From Spirosomataceae bacterium (GTDB lineage: Bacteria > Bacteroidota > Bacteroidia > Cytophagales > Spirosomataceae): a stretch of 19,477 nucleotides of DNA. Of this stretch, positions 1 to 8,593 are shown piece by piece. The position numbers were made by a program, and so were the translations under genes. The stretch's first letter is position 1, and each line of letters starts with the position of its first letter. The stretch is taken from contig JALOLW010000047.1 in the NCBI GenBank assembly GCA_025455795.1, positions 1 to 19,477 of the forward strand, written 5' to 3'. The notes under the pieces were generated by a model. The model searched no databases. It was not told where the DNA came from and saw only the letters and a list, made by a program, of their open reading frames with translations.

Positions 1-58
1 GATTTGGAATGTTTTGTCTAAACGTCAAAAGTATGGTAAATGTTGTTGAACTCTATTC

Positions 59-88
59 TTGTCAAACCAACTTTTCGATTTACTTTTG
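59..88 (+). promoter_or_regulatory. Probable promoter of lpdA (Bacteroidota type)
   Basis: TTG at 59-61 and TACTTTTG at 81-88 are separated by 19 bp. This matches the Bacteroidota housekeeping pattern TTG/TTTG, N17-23, TAnnTTTG. About 60 bp of leader then precedes the lpdA ATG at 150. The match is by eye; no transcription start is known. Bases 1-58 show no recognisable gene and are probably intergenic. Confidence 0.5.
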
Positions 89-149
89 CGTTTCAAAAAC
101 AAGCATCATTAGTATCATTGAACATTATTAACAAACAACCACAAAATCA

Positions 150-1544
150 ATGGCTTCACAGTATGATTTGATAGTAGTTGGCAGTGGCCCTGGTGGCTAT
201 GTAGCCGCTATCCGCGCCTCACAGTTAGGTCTCAAAACCGCCATCGTAGAGCGTGAAAGCCTCGGTGGCATCTGCCTCAACTGGGGCTGTATCCCCACCA
301 AAGCGTTGTTGAAAAGCGCGCAAGTATTTCAGTACATCCAACACGCCAAAGACTATGGTATCAAGGTAGGCAGTGCCGAAGCCGACTTCTCGGCGGTCAT
401 CAAGCGCAGCCGCGACGTAGCCAACGGCATGAGCAAAGGCGTCAGTTTTTTGATGAAGAAAAACCAAATTGACATCATCAACGGTCACGCCAAAGTGAAG
501 CCCGGCAAAAAAATCAGCGTCGAAAAAGACGGCCAAACCACCGAATACTCGGCCAACCACATCATCATCGCTACGGGCGGGCGGGCGCGTCAGTTGCCCA
601 ACGTACCCATTGATGGTCAGAAAGTGATTGAATACCGCCGCGCTATGTCGCTTGAGCAGCAGCCCAAATCTTTGCTCGTGATTGGGTCGGGGGCCATCGG
701 CGTGGAGTTTGCCTACGTCTATGCAAGCATGGGTACAAAGGTGACAATTGTGGAGTTTATGCCCAACATCGTCCCCGTAGAAGACGAAGACATCTCCAAA
801 GAATTGGCAAAACAATACAAGAAACTCGGCGTAGAGATTTATACCAATTCAAGCGTAGAAAAGGTGGATACCAGCGGTGCGGGTTGCGTTTCGACGGTCA
901 AAACCCCCACGGGCGAAATCACGATTGAGTCAGATATTGTATTGTCGGCGGCGGGTGTGGTGTCCAACATCGAAAACCTCGGCCTCGAAGAAACGGGCAT
1001 CGCCGTAGAGCGTGGCAAAATCGTGACCGACGATTTCTACCGCACCAATGTTGAAGGGTTTTACGCCATCGGCGACGTGACCAAAGGTCAAGCCCTTGCG
1101 CACGTGGCGTCGGCAGAGGGAATCATCTGCGTAGAAAAAATCGCAGGCGTGGCGCACGTACATCCGTTGAACTACAACAACATCCCCGGCTGTACTTACT
1201 GCACCCCCGAAATCGCCTCGGTGGGCTACACCGAAAAAGCTGCCAAAGAAGCAGGCTATGAAGTCAAAGTCGGCAAATTTCCGTTTACGGCCTCTGGCAA
1301 AGCCAAAGCCGCAGGTGCGTCGGAGGGCTTTGTGAAGGTGATTTTTGATGCCAAATACGGCGAATGGCTCGGTGCTCATATGATAGGAACAAACGTGACC
1401 GAAATGATTGCGGAGGTCGTCACAGCCCGTAATTTGGAAACAACAGGCCACGAAATCATCAAGTCGGTACACCCCCACCCCACTATGTCGGAGGCCATCA
1501 TGGAAGCCGCCGCCGCTGCTTATGGTGAGGTGATTCACTTGTAA
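150..1544 (+). CDS. lpdA: Dihydrolipoyl dehydrogenase (E3)
   Basis: This 464-residue cytoplasmic flavoprotein should reoxidise dihydrolipoamide on 2-oxoacid dehydrogenase complexes and/or the glycine cleavage system, passing electrons through FAD to NAD+. The N-terminal FAD-binding GSGPGG lies at residues 11-16. The redox-active disulfide motif CLNWGC places the cysteines at 42 and 47. A second Rossmann motif, GSGAIG at 179-184, binds NAD. The second FAD contact reads YAIGDV. The C-terminal dimerisation domain carries HPHPTMSE, giving the catalytic pair His443 and Glu448. Length and domain order are normal and nothing is missing. The ATG at 150 leaves almost no residues before the FAD fold, so the start is secure. 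No E1 or E2 gene is next to it; it has its own promoter and terminator, so it appears monocistronic and may serve several complexes. Confidence 0.97.
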   Translation: MASQYDLIVVGSGPGGYVAAIRASQLGLKTAIVERESLGGICLNWGCIPTKALLKSAQVFQYIQHAKDYGIKVGSAEADFSAVIKRSRDVANGMSKGVSFLMKKNQIDIINGHAKVKPGKKISVEKDGQTTEYSANHIIIATGGRARQLPNVPIDGQKVIEYRRAMSLEQQPKSLLVIGSGAIGVEFAYVYASMGTKVTIVEFMPNIVPVEDEDISKELAKQYKKLGVEIYTNSSVEKVDTSGAGCVSTVKTPTGEITIESDIVLSAAGVVSNIENLGLEETGIAVERGKIVTDDFYRTNVEGFYAIGDVTKGQALAHVASAEGIICVEKIAGVAHVHPLNYNNIPGCTYCTPEIASVGYTEKAAKEAGYEVKVGKFPFTASGKAKAAGASEGFVKVIFDAKYGEWLGAHMIGTNVTEMIAEVVTARNLETTGHEIIKSVHPHPTMSEAIMEAAAAAYGEVIHL

Positions 1545-1567
1545 TTGTTTTGAATACTGAACATTCT

Positions 1568-1606
1568 CAAAGAAGTCGTTGGCGAAACCCGTCAGCGACT
1601 TCTTTG
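1568..1606 (+). terminator. Hairpin terminator after lpdA
   Basis: The arms CAAAGAAGTCG (1568-1578) and CGACTTCTTTG (1596-1606) are perfect complements. Pairing continues inward through 1579-1584 with 1590-1595, with two G-U pairs, leaving a five-base loop (AAACC). The stem is therefore about 17 bp and starts 24 bp after the lpdA stop. The following tract is T-rich but interrupted, so termination could be partial. The right arm ends in TTTG, which is also the -33 element proposed for the next gene. Confidence 0.75.
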
Positions 1607-1634
1607 ATTTCGGTCAAGTGGTTTTGTACCTTTG
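1603..1634 (+). promoter_or_regulatory. Probable promoter of the aldehyde dehydrogenase gene
   Basis: TTTG at 1603-1606, a 20-bp spacer and TACCTTTG at 1627-1634 fit the Bacteroidota consensus well. The element lies 37 bp before the ATG at 1672. This argues that the in-frame TTG at 1579, inside the upstream terminator, is not the start. The -33 box is shared with the terminator stem. Confidence 0.6.
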
Positions 1635-1671
1635 CACCTGCATCATCAACATTCCAAAAATTATCTCACTC

Positions 1672-3198
1672 ATGCAAGACGTATTGAAGGCACTTGGCCT
1701 TGACAAATCTCTACTTGGAGTCAGTACGGGCCTCCAAAGCTGGACTGGCAGTGGTCCCGACATCGAATCACACTCTCCTACCAACGGCCAACTGATTGGC
1801 AAAATCGCTTCTGCCACCCGCGAAGACTATGACAACGTGGTTGAGGCAGCCCAAGCGGCTTTCATCCAATGGCGGCTCGTACCTGCACCCAAACGCGGCG
1901 AAATCGTCCGTCAGATGGGGGAGCAGTTTAGGCGTTATAAAACCGAACTCGGCACGCTCGTCAGCTACGAAATGGGCAAAAGCCTCCAAGAAGGGCTGGG
2001 CGAAGTACAAGAAATCATAGACATTTGCGATTTTGCCGTGGGACTGTCGCGCCAACTTTATGGCCTCACCATGCACTCGGAGCGTCCTGCGCATCGAATG
2101 TACGAACAGTGGCACCCCATTGGCGTGGTGGGTATCATTTCGGCGTTCAATTTCCCCGTGGCGGTTTGGTCATGGAACAGTATGTTGGCGTGGGTATGCG
2201 GCGATGTTTGCGTGTGGAAACCTTCCGAAAAAACGCCTTTGACGGCCGTAGCTTGTCAAAACATCATTCAGTCGGTACTGCAAGCCAACGACGTGCCAGA
2301 GGGCGTATCGGGGCTGGTGGTAGGTGGCCGCGAAGTGGGCGAATGGCTCTCGCACGACGAGCGCGTGGCACTTGTGTCGGCTACGGGCAGTACGCGCATG
2401 GGCAAGGCCGTGGCACAGGCCGTAGGCGCACGTTTGGGGCGCAGTTTGCTTGAATTGGGCGGCAACAACGCCATCATTATGACCCCCAACGCCGACCTCC
2501 CAATGGCGATTCCTGCCATTGTGTTTGGGGCGGTAGGTACGGCAGGCCAACGCTGTACCTCTACCCGCCGTTTGATTATCCACGAAAGCATCTACGAAGA
2601 CGTAAAGCAGCGATTGGCCAAAGCCTACGCACAGTTACGTATCGGCAATCCGCTCGACCCGCACTTCCATGTCGGGCCACTGATAGACACGCTGGCCGTG
2701 GCGCAGTACCAACAAGCCGTGGCCGAAGTCACCCAATCGGGCGGCAAGTTTGTGGTAGCCCCTGCGGTGCTATCGGGCGCAGGATTTGAGTCAGGTTGCT
2801 ACGTACAGCCGTGCGTGGCCGAGGTCGAAAACCACTGGCCGATTGTGCAGCACGAAACTTTTGCCCCGATTTTGTACCTTATCAAATACCGCAGCCTTGA
2901 AGAGGCCATCGCCCTCCAAAACAGTGTACCACAGGGACTTTCGTCGGCGATTTTTACGCTCAACATGCGCGAAGCCGAGTTGTTTTTGAGTCATGCGGGG
3001 TCAGATTGCGGCATTGCCAACGTCAATATTGGCACGTCAGGGGCGGAGATTGGTGGGGCGTTTGGCGGAGAGAAAGAAACAGGCGGCGGACGCGAATCGG
3101 GTTCTGACGCTTGGAAAGCCTACATGCGTCGCCAGACCAACACCCTCAACTACGGCACAACCCTGCCACTGGCCCAAGGAATTAAATTTGAGATTTGA
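1672..3198 (+). CDS. ALDH7-type aldehyde dehydrogenase (probable L-aminoadipate-semialdehyde dehydrogenase)
   Basis: This 508-residue cytoplasmic NAD(P)+-dependent aldehyde dehydrogenase resembles the antiquitin/ALDH7 group, whose members oxidise alpha-aminoadipic semialdehyde (in cyclic form, piperideine-6-carboxylate) in lysine breakdown. The general base Glu261 lies in ELGGNNAII and the nucleophile Cys295 in GQRCTSTRR; their 34-residue spacing is the usual ALDH spacing. Cofactor-site segments are visible around ISAFNFP and WKPSEKTP. The C-terminal stretch with GGAFGGEKETGGGRESGSD is typical of ALDH7. I chose the ATG at 1672 rather than the upstream TTG at 1579 because a promoter and the lpdA terminator fill the intervening DNA. 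No other lysine-degradation gene is in the window, so the substrate is inferred from family resemblance. It appears to be a single-gene unit ending at the hairpin at 3204. Confidence 0.93.
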   Translation: MQDVLKALGLDKSLLGVSTGLQSWTGSGPDIESHSPTNGQLIGKIASATREDYDNVVEAAQAAFIQWRLVPAPKRGEIVRQMGEQFRRYKTELGTLVSYEMGKSLQEGLGEVQEIIDICDFAVGLSRQLYGLTMHSERPAHRMYEQWHPIGVVGIISAFNFPVAVWSWNSMLAWVCGDVCVWKPSEKTPLTAVACQNIIQSVLQANDVPEGVSGLVVGGREVGEWLSHDERVALVSATGSTRMGKAVAQAVGARLGRSLLELGGNNAIIMTPNADLPMAIPAIVFGAVGTAGQRCTSTRRLIIHESIYEDVKQRLAKAYAQLRIGNPLDPHFHVGPLIDTLAVAQYQQAVAEVTQSGGKFVVAPAVLSGAGFESGCYVQPCVAEVENHWPIVQHETFAPILYLIKYRSLEEAIALQNSVPQGLSSAIFTLNMREAELFLSHAGSDCGIANVNIGTSGAEIGGAFGGEKETGGGRESGSDAWKAYMRRQTNTLNYGTTLPLAQGIKFEI

Positions 3199-3203
3199 TA
3201 GCG

Positions 3204-3237
3204 ACGAAGAAAGCAACTTTACGGTTGCTTTCTTCGT
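3204..3237 (+). terminator. Hairpin terminator after the aldehyde dehydrogenase
   Basis: ACGAAGAAAGCAAC (3204-3217) pairs perfectly over 14 bp with GTTGCTTTCTTCGT (3224-3237) around a six-base loop, starting five bases after the stop codon. The right arm is T-rich and runs into TTTA. This is a convincing intrinsic terminator and isolates the dehydrogenase from the hydrolase downstream. Confidence 0.8.
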
Positions 3238-3276
3238 TTATAGCTTTACTTGACTCTTAAAACTCATCTTTACTTT

Positions 3277-4452
3277 ATGCAAAACTTCACTCGCCCGTTT
3301 TTGTATCTGCTCGTTGTGGTATCCGTTTTTGTGAGCAGTTGTAACCGCACCAACACCGAACCCACCCCCGACAATCAGTTTTTGGTCAGTAGTAGCCTCA
3401 TCGGAGATTTTAGCCGTGAGCAGTTGATACAGCGCGTGGACCCGACTTTTGCCGCTTTTTTGCCCAACGGCATCAAAGTTTACAAAATTGTTTATAAAAC
3501 CAAAAACACCGACGGCAAAGAAATCAATGCCTCGGGCGCGGTGATGTTTCCCAACAAAACGGGCAACTTGCCCCTCATAAGCGTACAACACGGCACCATC
3601 ACCGACGACCGCGAGGCACCGTCTTACTACGCTACCAACAGTGAAGCCAACGCTGCTGGCTCACTACTTGCCTCGCAAGGGTTCATCGTGGCTTACCCTG
3701 ATTACATTGGCTACGGCGCGTCCAACAACCTCCCCCACCCTTACGAACACCGCGAGAGTTTGGCATCGGCTTCGCTGGATATGCTCCGCGCCACGCGGGA
3801 GTTTGTGCGCCAAGAAAAAATAGCTTGGGACAACCGCCTCTACATTGCGGGTTATTCGGAAGGTGGGTTTGCCACGCTGGCATTGCAGAAAAAAATCGAA
3901 GAAGAAACGGGGACAGAGTTCAATCTGCGCGCTTCAAGCTGTGGCTCTGGCGCGTATGACAAAACCGCTACGATGAAGTATTTGGTCAATTCTCGCACCA
4001 CTGGCTCGGTGTCTTCCAACCAACTCTATTTGTGGGTGTTGCTCACCTACGACCGCATCTACAACCTCAACCGCCCCACTACGGCCTATTTCAAAGCACC
4101 GTGGGCGGCTCAAATCCAAACCACCAGAGAACGCACCAACGTCAATGTGAGCCTGAACACTATTTTTACGGATGCGTTTATCAAAGGACTCAACGACGGC
4201 ACGGACACGGCTTTCCTCAACGCCATCAAAGACAACGACGTGTATGACTGGAAACCGCGCACTCCTACCCGCCTCTACCACGGCGACGCCGACGATTTGG
4301 TGTTCTACTTCAACTCAGTCAATGCCGAAAAAGCCATGAAAGCGCGGGGAGCTACCAATGTCACCTTGATTCCCCTCAGAGGCCGCAATCATACATCTGG
4401 GATTCAAGACTTTCTGTTGGGGACGTTTGATTTTTTCTCTACGGTGCAATAA
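3277..4452 (+). CDS. Lipoprotein alpha/beta hydrolase (secretory lipase/esterase-like)
   Basis: This 391-residue serine hydrolase is predicted to be a lipid-anchored envelope protein. The N-terminus is a lipoprotein signal with lipobox VSSC, giving a lipidated Cys22. The nucleophile elbow is GYSEGG with Ser194, HGDADDLV supplies Asp339, and GRNHTSG supplies His372, so a full Ser-Asp-His triad is visible in the right order. The strand before the elbow reads VAYPDYIGYG, and an oxyanion-type VQHG segment lies near residue 105. The length suits a single-domain hydrolase with a lid insertion at about 225-310. The overall pattern resembles secreted lipases and feruloyl or acyl esterases, but the substrate cannot be told. 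The ATG at 3277 is preferred to the in-frame TTG at 3250 because it places the charged n-region correctly. It faces the glycosyltransferase tail to tail and looks monocistronic. Confidence 0.85.
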   Translation: MQNFTRPFLYLLVVVSVFVSSCNRTNTEPTPDNQFLVSSSLIGDFSREQLIQRVDPTFAAFLPNGIKVYKIVYKTKNTDGKEINASGAVMFPNKTGNLPLISVQHGTITDDREAPSYYATNSEANAAGSLLASQGFIVAYPDYIGYGASNNLPHPYEHRESLASASLDMLRATREFVRQEKIAWDNRLYIAGYSEGGFATLALQKKIEEETGTEFNLRASSCGSGAYDKTATMKYLVNSRTTGSVSSNQLYLWVLLTYDRIYNLNRPTTAYFKAPWAAQIQTTRERTNVNVSLNTIFTDAFIKGLNDGTDTAFLNAIKDNDVYDWKPRTPTRLYHGDADDLVFYFNSVNAEKAMKARGATNVTLIPLRGRNHTSGIQDFLLGTFDFFSTVQ

Positions 4453-4514
4453 AAAGTCTTCGTCTCCCATCAAGAACAAAATACGGTCAATTTCCTACAC
4501 CAATAGCTGAGGTT

Positions 4515-5276
4515 TCACTTCGTCAATCGGTGTGCCACCCCCCTGCCCAGAATACGGACGTGGTTCCAAACGGTAGGCCAAAAACCAAAATGCGCTTCCA
4601 AAACTTTGAATCTGTCTATCAGCGATTTGCGGTGTTTTTGTACCGATACACCACCCGTGAGGTATTTGCAAAGCACAAAATCTAAATATGTAACGGCAGA
4701 AGATTTTTTCAAAATTTCGATTTCCCACGCCACGTCAGCACTCAAATTTTCGTCATGGTAAAAAGGAGCGATTGCCCGCTTGGCCACAAACGCCTGATGA
4801 CAAACCTTCATGCCGAGTGCCATGTCTTGCCATCGCAGCTTTTGGGGGAGGGTGTGCGGTGTCACCACCGAGCGCAAGCCCACCGCCGATCCGTCGTTGT
4901 TCACAAAAAGCGCGTCGCTGTAATACACATCAGCCTGCGACTTCATGGCGCGAAGGAGTTTGGAAAGCACATCGGCGTCGTGGAGTTCGTCGCCCGCGTT
5001 CATAAACCACACGTACTGCCCCGTGGCGAGTCTTAAGCCCTTGTTCATGGCGTCGTACAGACCACGGTCGGGTTCGGAGAGTAGATGGGTAATGTAGGTT
5101 TGGTACTGCGCGGCAATGTCGAGCGTTTTGTCTTTGGATTGGCCGTCAATCACCAAATACTCCACCACCGAGGCATCAGGGAGTGCGTTGAGATTGGCAA
5201 TGAGGCTACGAATCGTCCGTTCTAAAAACGCCTCGGCGTTGTAGGTGATGGTGATGATGCTGACAATTGGTGGCAT
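4515..5276 (-). CDS. Family 2 glycosyltransferase
   Basis: This 253-residue cytoplasmic GT-A enzyme is expected to transfer a sugar from a nucleotide donor onto a surface polysaccharide or lipid-linked acceptor. The N-terminal strand VSIITITYNAEAFLERTI is the usual GT2 opening. Donor-site residues are visible in VIDGQSKD (Asp44). The EPDRGLYDAMNKGL segment (68-81) followed by FMNAGDEL (91-98) is characteristic of the WcaE-like branch, where the metal-site motif reads NAGDE rather than DxD. The C-terminal about 100 residues contain an acceptor-side segment (FVLCKYLTGGVSVQ) and no transmembrane helix. It stands alone: no polysaccharide cluster surrounds it, so the acceptor is unknown. It diverges from the SusC gene with a 170-bp gap. 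Confidence 0.9.
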   Translation of the reverse strand: MPPIVSIITITYNAEAFLERTIRSLIANLNALPDASVVEYLVIDGQSKDKTLDIAAQYQTYITHLLSEPDRGLYDAMNKGLRLATGQYVWFMNAGDELHDADVLSKLLRAMKSQADVYYSDALFVNNDGSAVGLRSVVTPHTLPQKLRWQDMALGMKVCHQAFVAKRAIAPFYHDENLSADVAWEIEILKKSSAVTYLDFVLCKYLTGGVSVQKHRKSLIDRFKVLEAHFGFWPTVWNHVRILGRGVAHRLTK

Positions 5277-5319
5277 GGGTTGGATAAGATTCCCCTTTTT
5301 TGAGGGATTTTTGAAAGCC

Positions 5320-5327
5320 CAAAATTA
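5320..5327 (-). promoter_or_regulatory. Possible -7 element of the glycosyltransferase promoter
   Basis: Read on the minus strand this is TAATTTTG, a full match to TAnnTTTG, 44 bp before the start codon at 5276. No good -33 TTTG lies at the normal distance; only a weak T-run is present. Low confidence. Confidence 0.25.
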
Positions 5328-5398
5328 GAAAAAGCTATTTGTAAAACATTCGTCCTCTACTTTCGTTTTAAAATTTACAAAGAATTTGGCAGGAGTCC

Positions 5399-5428
5399 TT
5401 TGCACCCCAAATTTTTTACTTAATTTTC
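5399..5428 (+). promoter_or_regulatory. Candidate promoter of the SusC/SusD/protease operon
   Basis: TTTG at 5399-5402, an 18-bp spacer and TAATTTTC at 5421-5428 match the consensus with one mismatch in the last base. It lies 18 bp before the ATG at 5447, so the leader would be very short. An alternative, TTTG (5338-5341) with TACTTTCG (5358-5365), has a 16-bp spacer and one mismatch. Neither is decisive. Confidence 0.3.
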
Positions 5429-5446
5429 GCCCAAAACACGGATTGC

Positions 5447-8400
5447 ATGAACCATACCTTACTCAAATCAATTTTTTCTTTTGTCCTTTTTTGCCTGGTT
5501 GTGGGAGCAAGTTTTGCCCAAAACCGTGTGATTACGGGCAAAGTCACCGCCGCTTCCGACGGCTCTTCCATGCCGGGAGTCAATGTGACCCTCAAAGGCT
5601 CGCCCACGGGCGTCACCACCGACGGTGACGGCAACTACCGCATCAGTGTTCCCACGGGCAAAGTCACGTTGGTCTATTCGTTTATCGGTATGCTGCCCCA
5701 AGAAGTCAATGTGGGCAATCGCGCCAGTGTCAATGTCGAACTCGCCGAAAACCCCACTCAACTCACCGAAGTTGTAGTGACGGGCTACAATTCTACCCAA
5801 AAGAAAGACATTCTGGGTTCGATTACTTCAATTTCCCCCTCCAAATTCAAAGATATTCCAGTGGCGGGTTTTGACCAAGCATTGCAAGGCCAAGCCGCAG
5901 GGGTACAAGTCACGCAGTCGTCGGGCACGCCCGGGGGTGGGGTGGCCGTCAGGATTCGGGGCAATACTTCGATTTCGGCTTCCAATCGCCCACTTTTTGT
6001 GGTGGACGGCATCCCTGTTATGGATGAGGCTATTTCGGGGCGCGGTTTTGGCGGGCAAAACGACAATTCGCTTTCGTTTGTCAATCCCAACGATATTGAG
6101 TCCATGCAGGTACTCAAAGATGCTTCGGCAAAAGCTATTTATGGCTCGCGTGCGGCCAACGGCGTGGTGTTGATTACGACCAAACGTGGCAAAAACAACG
6201 CCCGTACTTCGGTGACAGTGGATGCGCAACGCGGGGCCATTGACATTGTTAAAAAAGTAGATTTGCTCAACTCGCAAGAACTCCTTGAACTCCAACGGGA
6301 GGCCGTTACCAATGCAGGCCAAGACCCCGACCGGCGGGGTTTGATAGCGGGTGTCACCGATGCCGTCAATACCGATTGGCTCGATGAAGTGCTGCGACGC
6401 GGCATTTATCAACAATACCAAGTGTCGGCTTCTGGTGGTAACGATAAGACCAAGTTTTATATCAGTGGTGCCCTGCGAGACGAAGAGGGCGTGCAACTCA
6501 ACAATCGCTTTACACGCTATTCTGGGACAGCCAATTTTGACCATAAAATCAACCAACGTGCCTCTATTGGCACCAACGTATTATTGGCATTTACGACCAA
6601 TGACCGCGTAAAGGGCGACAACTTTTTGGACGGTGTGTATTCGGGGGCCATCAAAAGTTTACCGTGGTTTGCTCCCTACAACGAACAGGGCAAACTCTAC
6701 GGGCCGGGTTCACCCAACTATCCGGGGTTTCCCAACTTCAACCCCGTAGCTCAAGCACTTTTGCCGCGCTTTCGCACGTACGGCACCAAGATTTTGGCGG
6801 GGATGAACGCCCAATACGAAATTATCAAAAACCTACGACTCAACAGCAAAATAAGCCTCGACTACAACAACTCCGAAGAAGATCAGTACGAGTCATCGGC
6901 CACGGCGATTGGCGGCTTTTTGCCTTCGGTGGGCGGGCAAGGCTACGGCGTCTATATCACCAATACGCTTTATACCTTACTCAATTCCAATACTTTGACG
7001 TATGATGTTGCTTTCAACGAAAAACACCACCTGAACGCCTTGTTGGGGGCAGAAATTCTTCAAAGCAAAAACCGCAATTCATTTGCCACGGGGCGGGTTT
7101 TCCCAAGCGATGATTTCACCTACATCAACTCAGCCGCTGTCCAAGACCAAGCAGGTTCGGGCTTTGCCCAAAACGGTTTGCTGTCGGGTTTTGGTGAGTT
7201 TCGGTACGACTTCAAAGAAAAATATTTGGCTACTTTCACTGCCCGTTACGATGGCTCGTCGCGTTTTGGTCCAAGTCGTCGTTTTGGATTTTTCCCCTCA
7301 TTTTCAGTAGGTTGGCGTTTGTCAGAAGAGCCGTGGATGAAGTCACTGACTTTTGTGCAAGATGTCAAACTTCGCGCGAGCTACGGCTACACGGGCAATG
7401 AACGCATCGGAAATTTTACGTACTTGGGTACTTGGGGCGCATCTACGTACAGTGGGGCTACGGGCGTGAGTCCCAACAACCTCAACAACCCCTTCTTACA
7501 ATGGGAACGTACCCGTGAGGCCAATGTGGGTTTGGATGCTTCGTTTTGGAGTGGCCGCTTGAGCGTGATACTCGAAGCCTACGACAACCTGACCGACAAC
7601 CTCCTTTTCAATCAACCGCTTCCACTTACCACGGGTTTTGGAGGTTTTCAGGGCAACATCGGTAATATTGCCAACCGAGGGCTTGAATTGACCATTTCGA
7701 GCGTCAATATTGACCACAGTGGTACGCGCGGACTGAGATGGAATACCGACCTCAACTTGTCGCACAACCAAAACAAAGTGGTGTCGTTGGTGGACGACAA
7801 GCCATTGTTCCGGGGCTATCAAGGCAACGGTGTATCGGCTACCAATGTGATTTTGCCGGGCCATCCACTCGGTACTTTTTGGGGACTCAAAGCCTTAGGA
7901 GTAGATGTAGCCACGGGCGACGCACTCTACGAAGACTTCAACAAAGACGGGCGCATCACCCCCGACGACGCCCAAGTGATAGGTACAGCCCAACCGCTCC
8001 TGATTGGCGGCTTGACCAACCGTATCTCTTGGCGCAATTTTGATTTGAGTTTCTTTTTTCAATTTACGTACGGCAACAAAATCCTCAATTTTGCCAACAC
8101 TACGCTTGTCAACACTGGGGCTGACCTCGAAAACAACCAAACACGAGCCGCCTTGCGCCGTTGGCAGAAACCCGGCGACGTCACCGATGTCCCCCGCTAT
8201 GTGTTGGGCAATACGTTCAACAATTTCCACAGCAGTCGCTTTTTGGAAGATGGGTCTTATTTGCGCCTCAAAAACGTGGCGTTTGGGTATAATTTACCTT
8301 CAAGATGGCTCAATAAGGTCAAAATCAACAACGCCCGCTTGTACGTGACGGGTGTAAACTTGTGGACACTCACGGCTTACTCTGGCGCAGACCCCGAAGT

Positions 8401-8497
8401 GAGCACATTGGACGGCTCGACGTCGGCACAGGGAATTGACTTTTTCACACTCCCCCAAACCCGCAACGTAACCGTCGGCCTGACGATTGGGTTTTAG
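5447..8497 (+). CDS. SusC/RagA-family TonB-linked outer-membrane transporter
   Basis: This 1016-residue TonB-dependent channel forms the barrel of a SusCD importer. A signal peptide ends at about Ala24 (ASFA|QN). Residues 28-108 are a CarboxypepD_reg-like beta-sandwich (ITGKVTAASDGSSMPGVNV), typical of SusC N-termini. The TonB box region reads VVVTGY at 109-114. The plug domain follows (about 120-245) with the SusC signatures RIRGNTSI, FVVDGIPV and LKDASAKAIYGSRAANGV. The rest is a 22-strand barrel ending in LTIGF, with the terminal Phe expected of outer-membrane proteins. There is no extra STN domain, so control by an ECF sigma/anti-sigma relay is not suggested. SusD follows 96 bp downstream. 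Family membership is certain; the cargo is inferred to be peptide from the operon's protease and the lack of any glycosidase. Confidence 0.96.
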   Translation: MNHTLLKSIFSFVLFCLVVGASFAQNRVITGKVTAASDGSSMPGVNVTLKGSPTGVTTDGDGNYRISVPTGKVTLVYSFIGMLPQEVNVGNRASVNVELAENPTQLTEVVVTGYNSTQKKDILGSITSISPSKFKDIPVAGFDQALQGQAAGVQVTQSSGTPGGGVAVRIRGNTSISASNRPLFVVDGIPVMDEAISGRGFGGQNDNSLSFVNPNDIESMQVLKDASAKAIYGSRAANGVVLITTKRGKNNARTSVTVDAQRGAIDIVKKVDLLNSQELLELQREAVTNAGQDPDRRGLIAGVTDAVNTDWLDEVLRRGIYQQYQVSASGGNDKTKFYISGALRDEEGVQLNNRFTRYSGTANFDHKINQRASIGTNVLLAFTTNDRVKGDNFLDGVYSGAIKSLPWFAPYNEQGKLYGPGSPNYPGFPNFNPVAQALLPRFRTYGTKILAGMNAQYEIIKNLRLNSKISLDYNNSEEDQYESSATAIGGFLPSVGGQGYGVYITNTLYTLLNSNTLTYDVAFNEKHHLNALLGAEILQSKNRNSFATGRVFPSDDFTYINSAAVQDQAGSGFAQNGLLSGFGEFRYDFKEKYLATFTARYDGSSRFGPSRRFGFFPSFSVGWRLSEEPWMKSLTFVQDVKLRASYGYTGNERIGNFTYLGTWGASTYSGATGVSPNNLNNPFLQWERTREANVGLDASFWSGRLSVILEAYDNLTDNLLFNQPLPLTTGFGGFQGNIGNIANRGLELTISSVNIDHSGTRGLRWNTDLNLSHNQNKVVSLVDDKPLFRGYQGNGVSATNVILPGHPLGTFWGLKALGVDVATGDALYEDFNKDGRITPDDAQVIGTAQPLLIGGLTNRISWRNFDLSFFFQFTYGNKILNFANTTLVNTGADLENNQTRAALRRWQKPGDVTDVPRYVLGNTFNNFHSSRFLEDGSYLRLKNVAFGYNLPSRWLNKVKINNARLYVTGVNLWTLTAYSGADPEVSTLDGSTSAQGIDFFTLPQTRNVTVGLTIGF

Positions 8498-8540
8498 CGA
8501 GAAATCAAAGTTATCAGTGAATGGTTATTTGTTGTTAGGA

Positions 8541-8559
8541 TGATTTCATTGTGAAATTA
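8541..8559 (+). other. Small hairpin between the SusC and SusD genes
   Basis: ATTTCA (8543-8548) and TGAAAT (8552-8557) can pair around a three-base loop, with a T-A and a G-U pair extending the stem outward. No T-tract follows, so it is unlikely to terminate transcription. It could stabilise an mRNA end or set SusC:SusD ratios, but it is short and may be chance. Confidence 0.25.
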
Positions 8560-8593
8560 GGATTTGCAACTATTGAAACGAAATAGACAAAGC

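Noticed and set aside
10..22. 13-base string TGTTTTGTCTAAA shared with 17043-17055
   Set aside because: A T-rich 13-mer shared once within 19 kb is near chance expectation, and the two contexts do not otherwise align.
225..1538. Long minus-strand open frames opposite lpdA (225-815 and 930-1538)
   Set aside because: Shadows of the strongly coding plus strand; the translations look like no protein family and overlap a certain gene.
1579..1671. In-frame TTG extension of the aldehyde dehydrogenase by 31 residues
   Set aside because: The stretch holds the lpdA terminator and the gene's own promoter, and the added residues do not resemble an ALDH7 N-terminus.
3241..3276. Promoter for the lipoprotein hydrolase
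   Set aside because: TAGCTTTA at 3241-3248 resembles a -7 box, but the nearest upstream TTG is only 13 bp away, so the pair does not fit.
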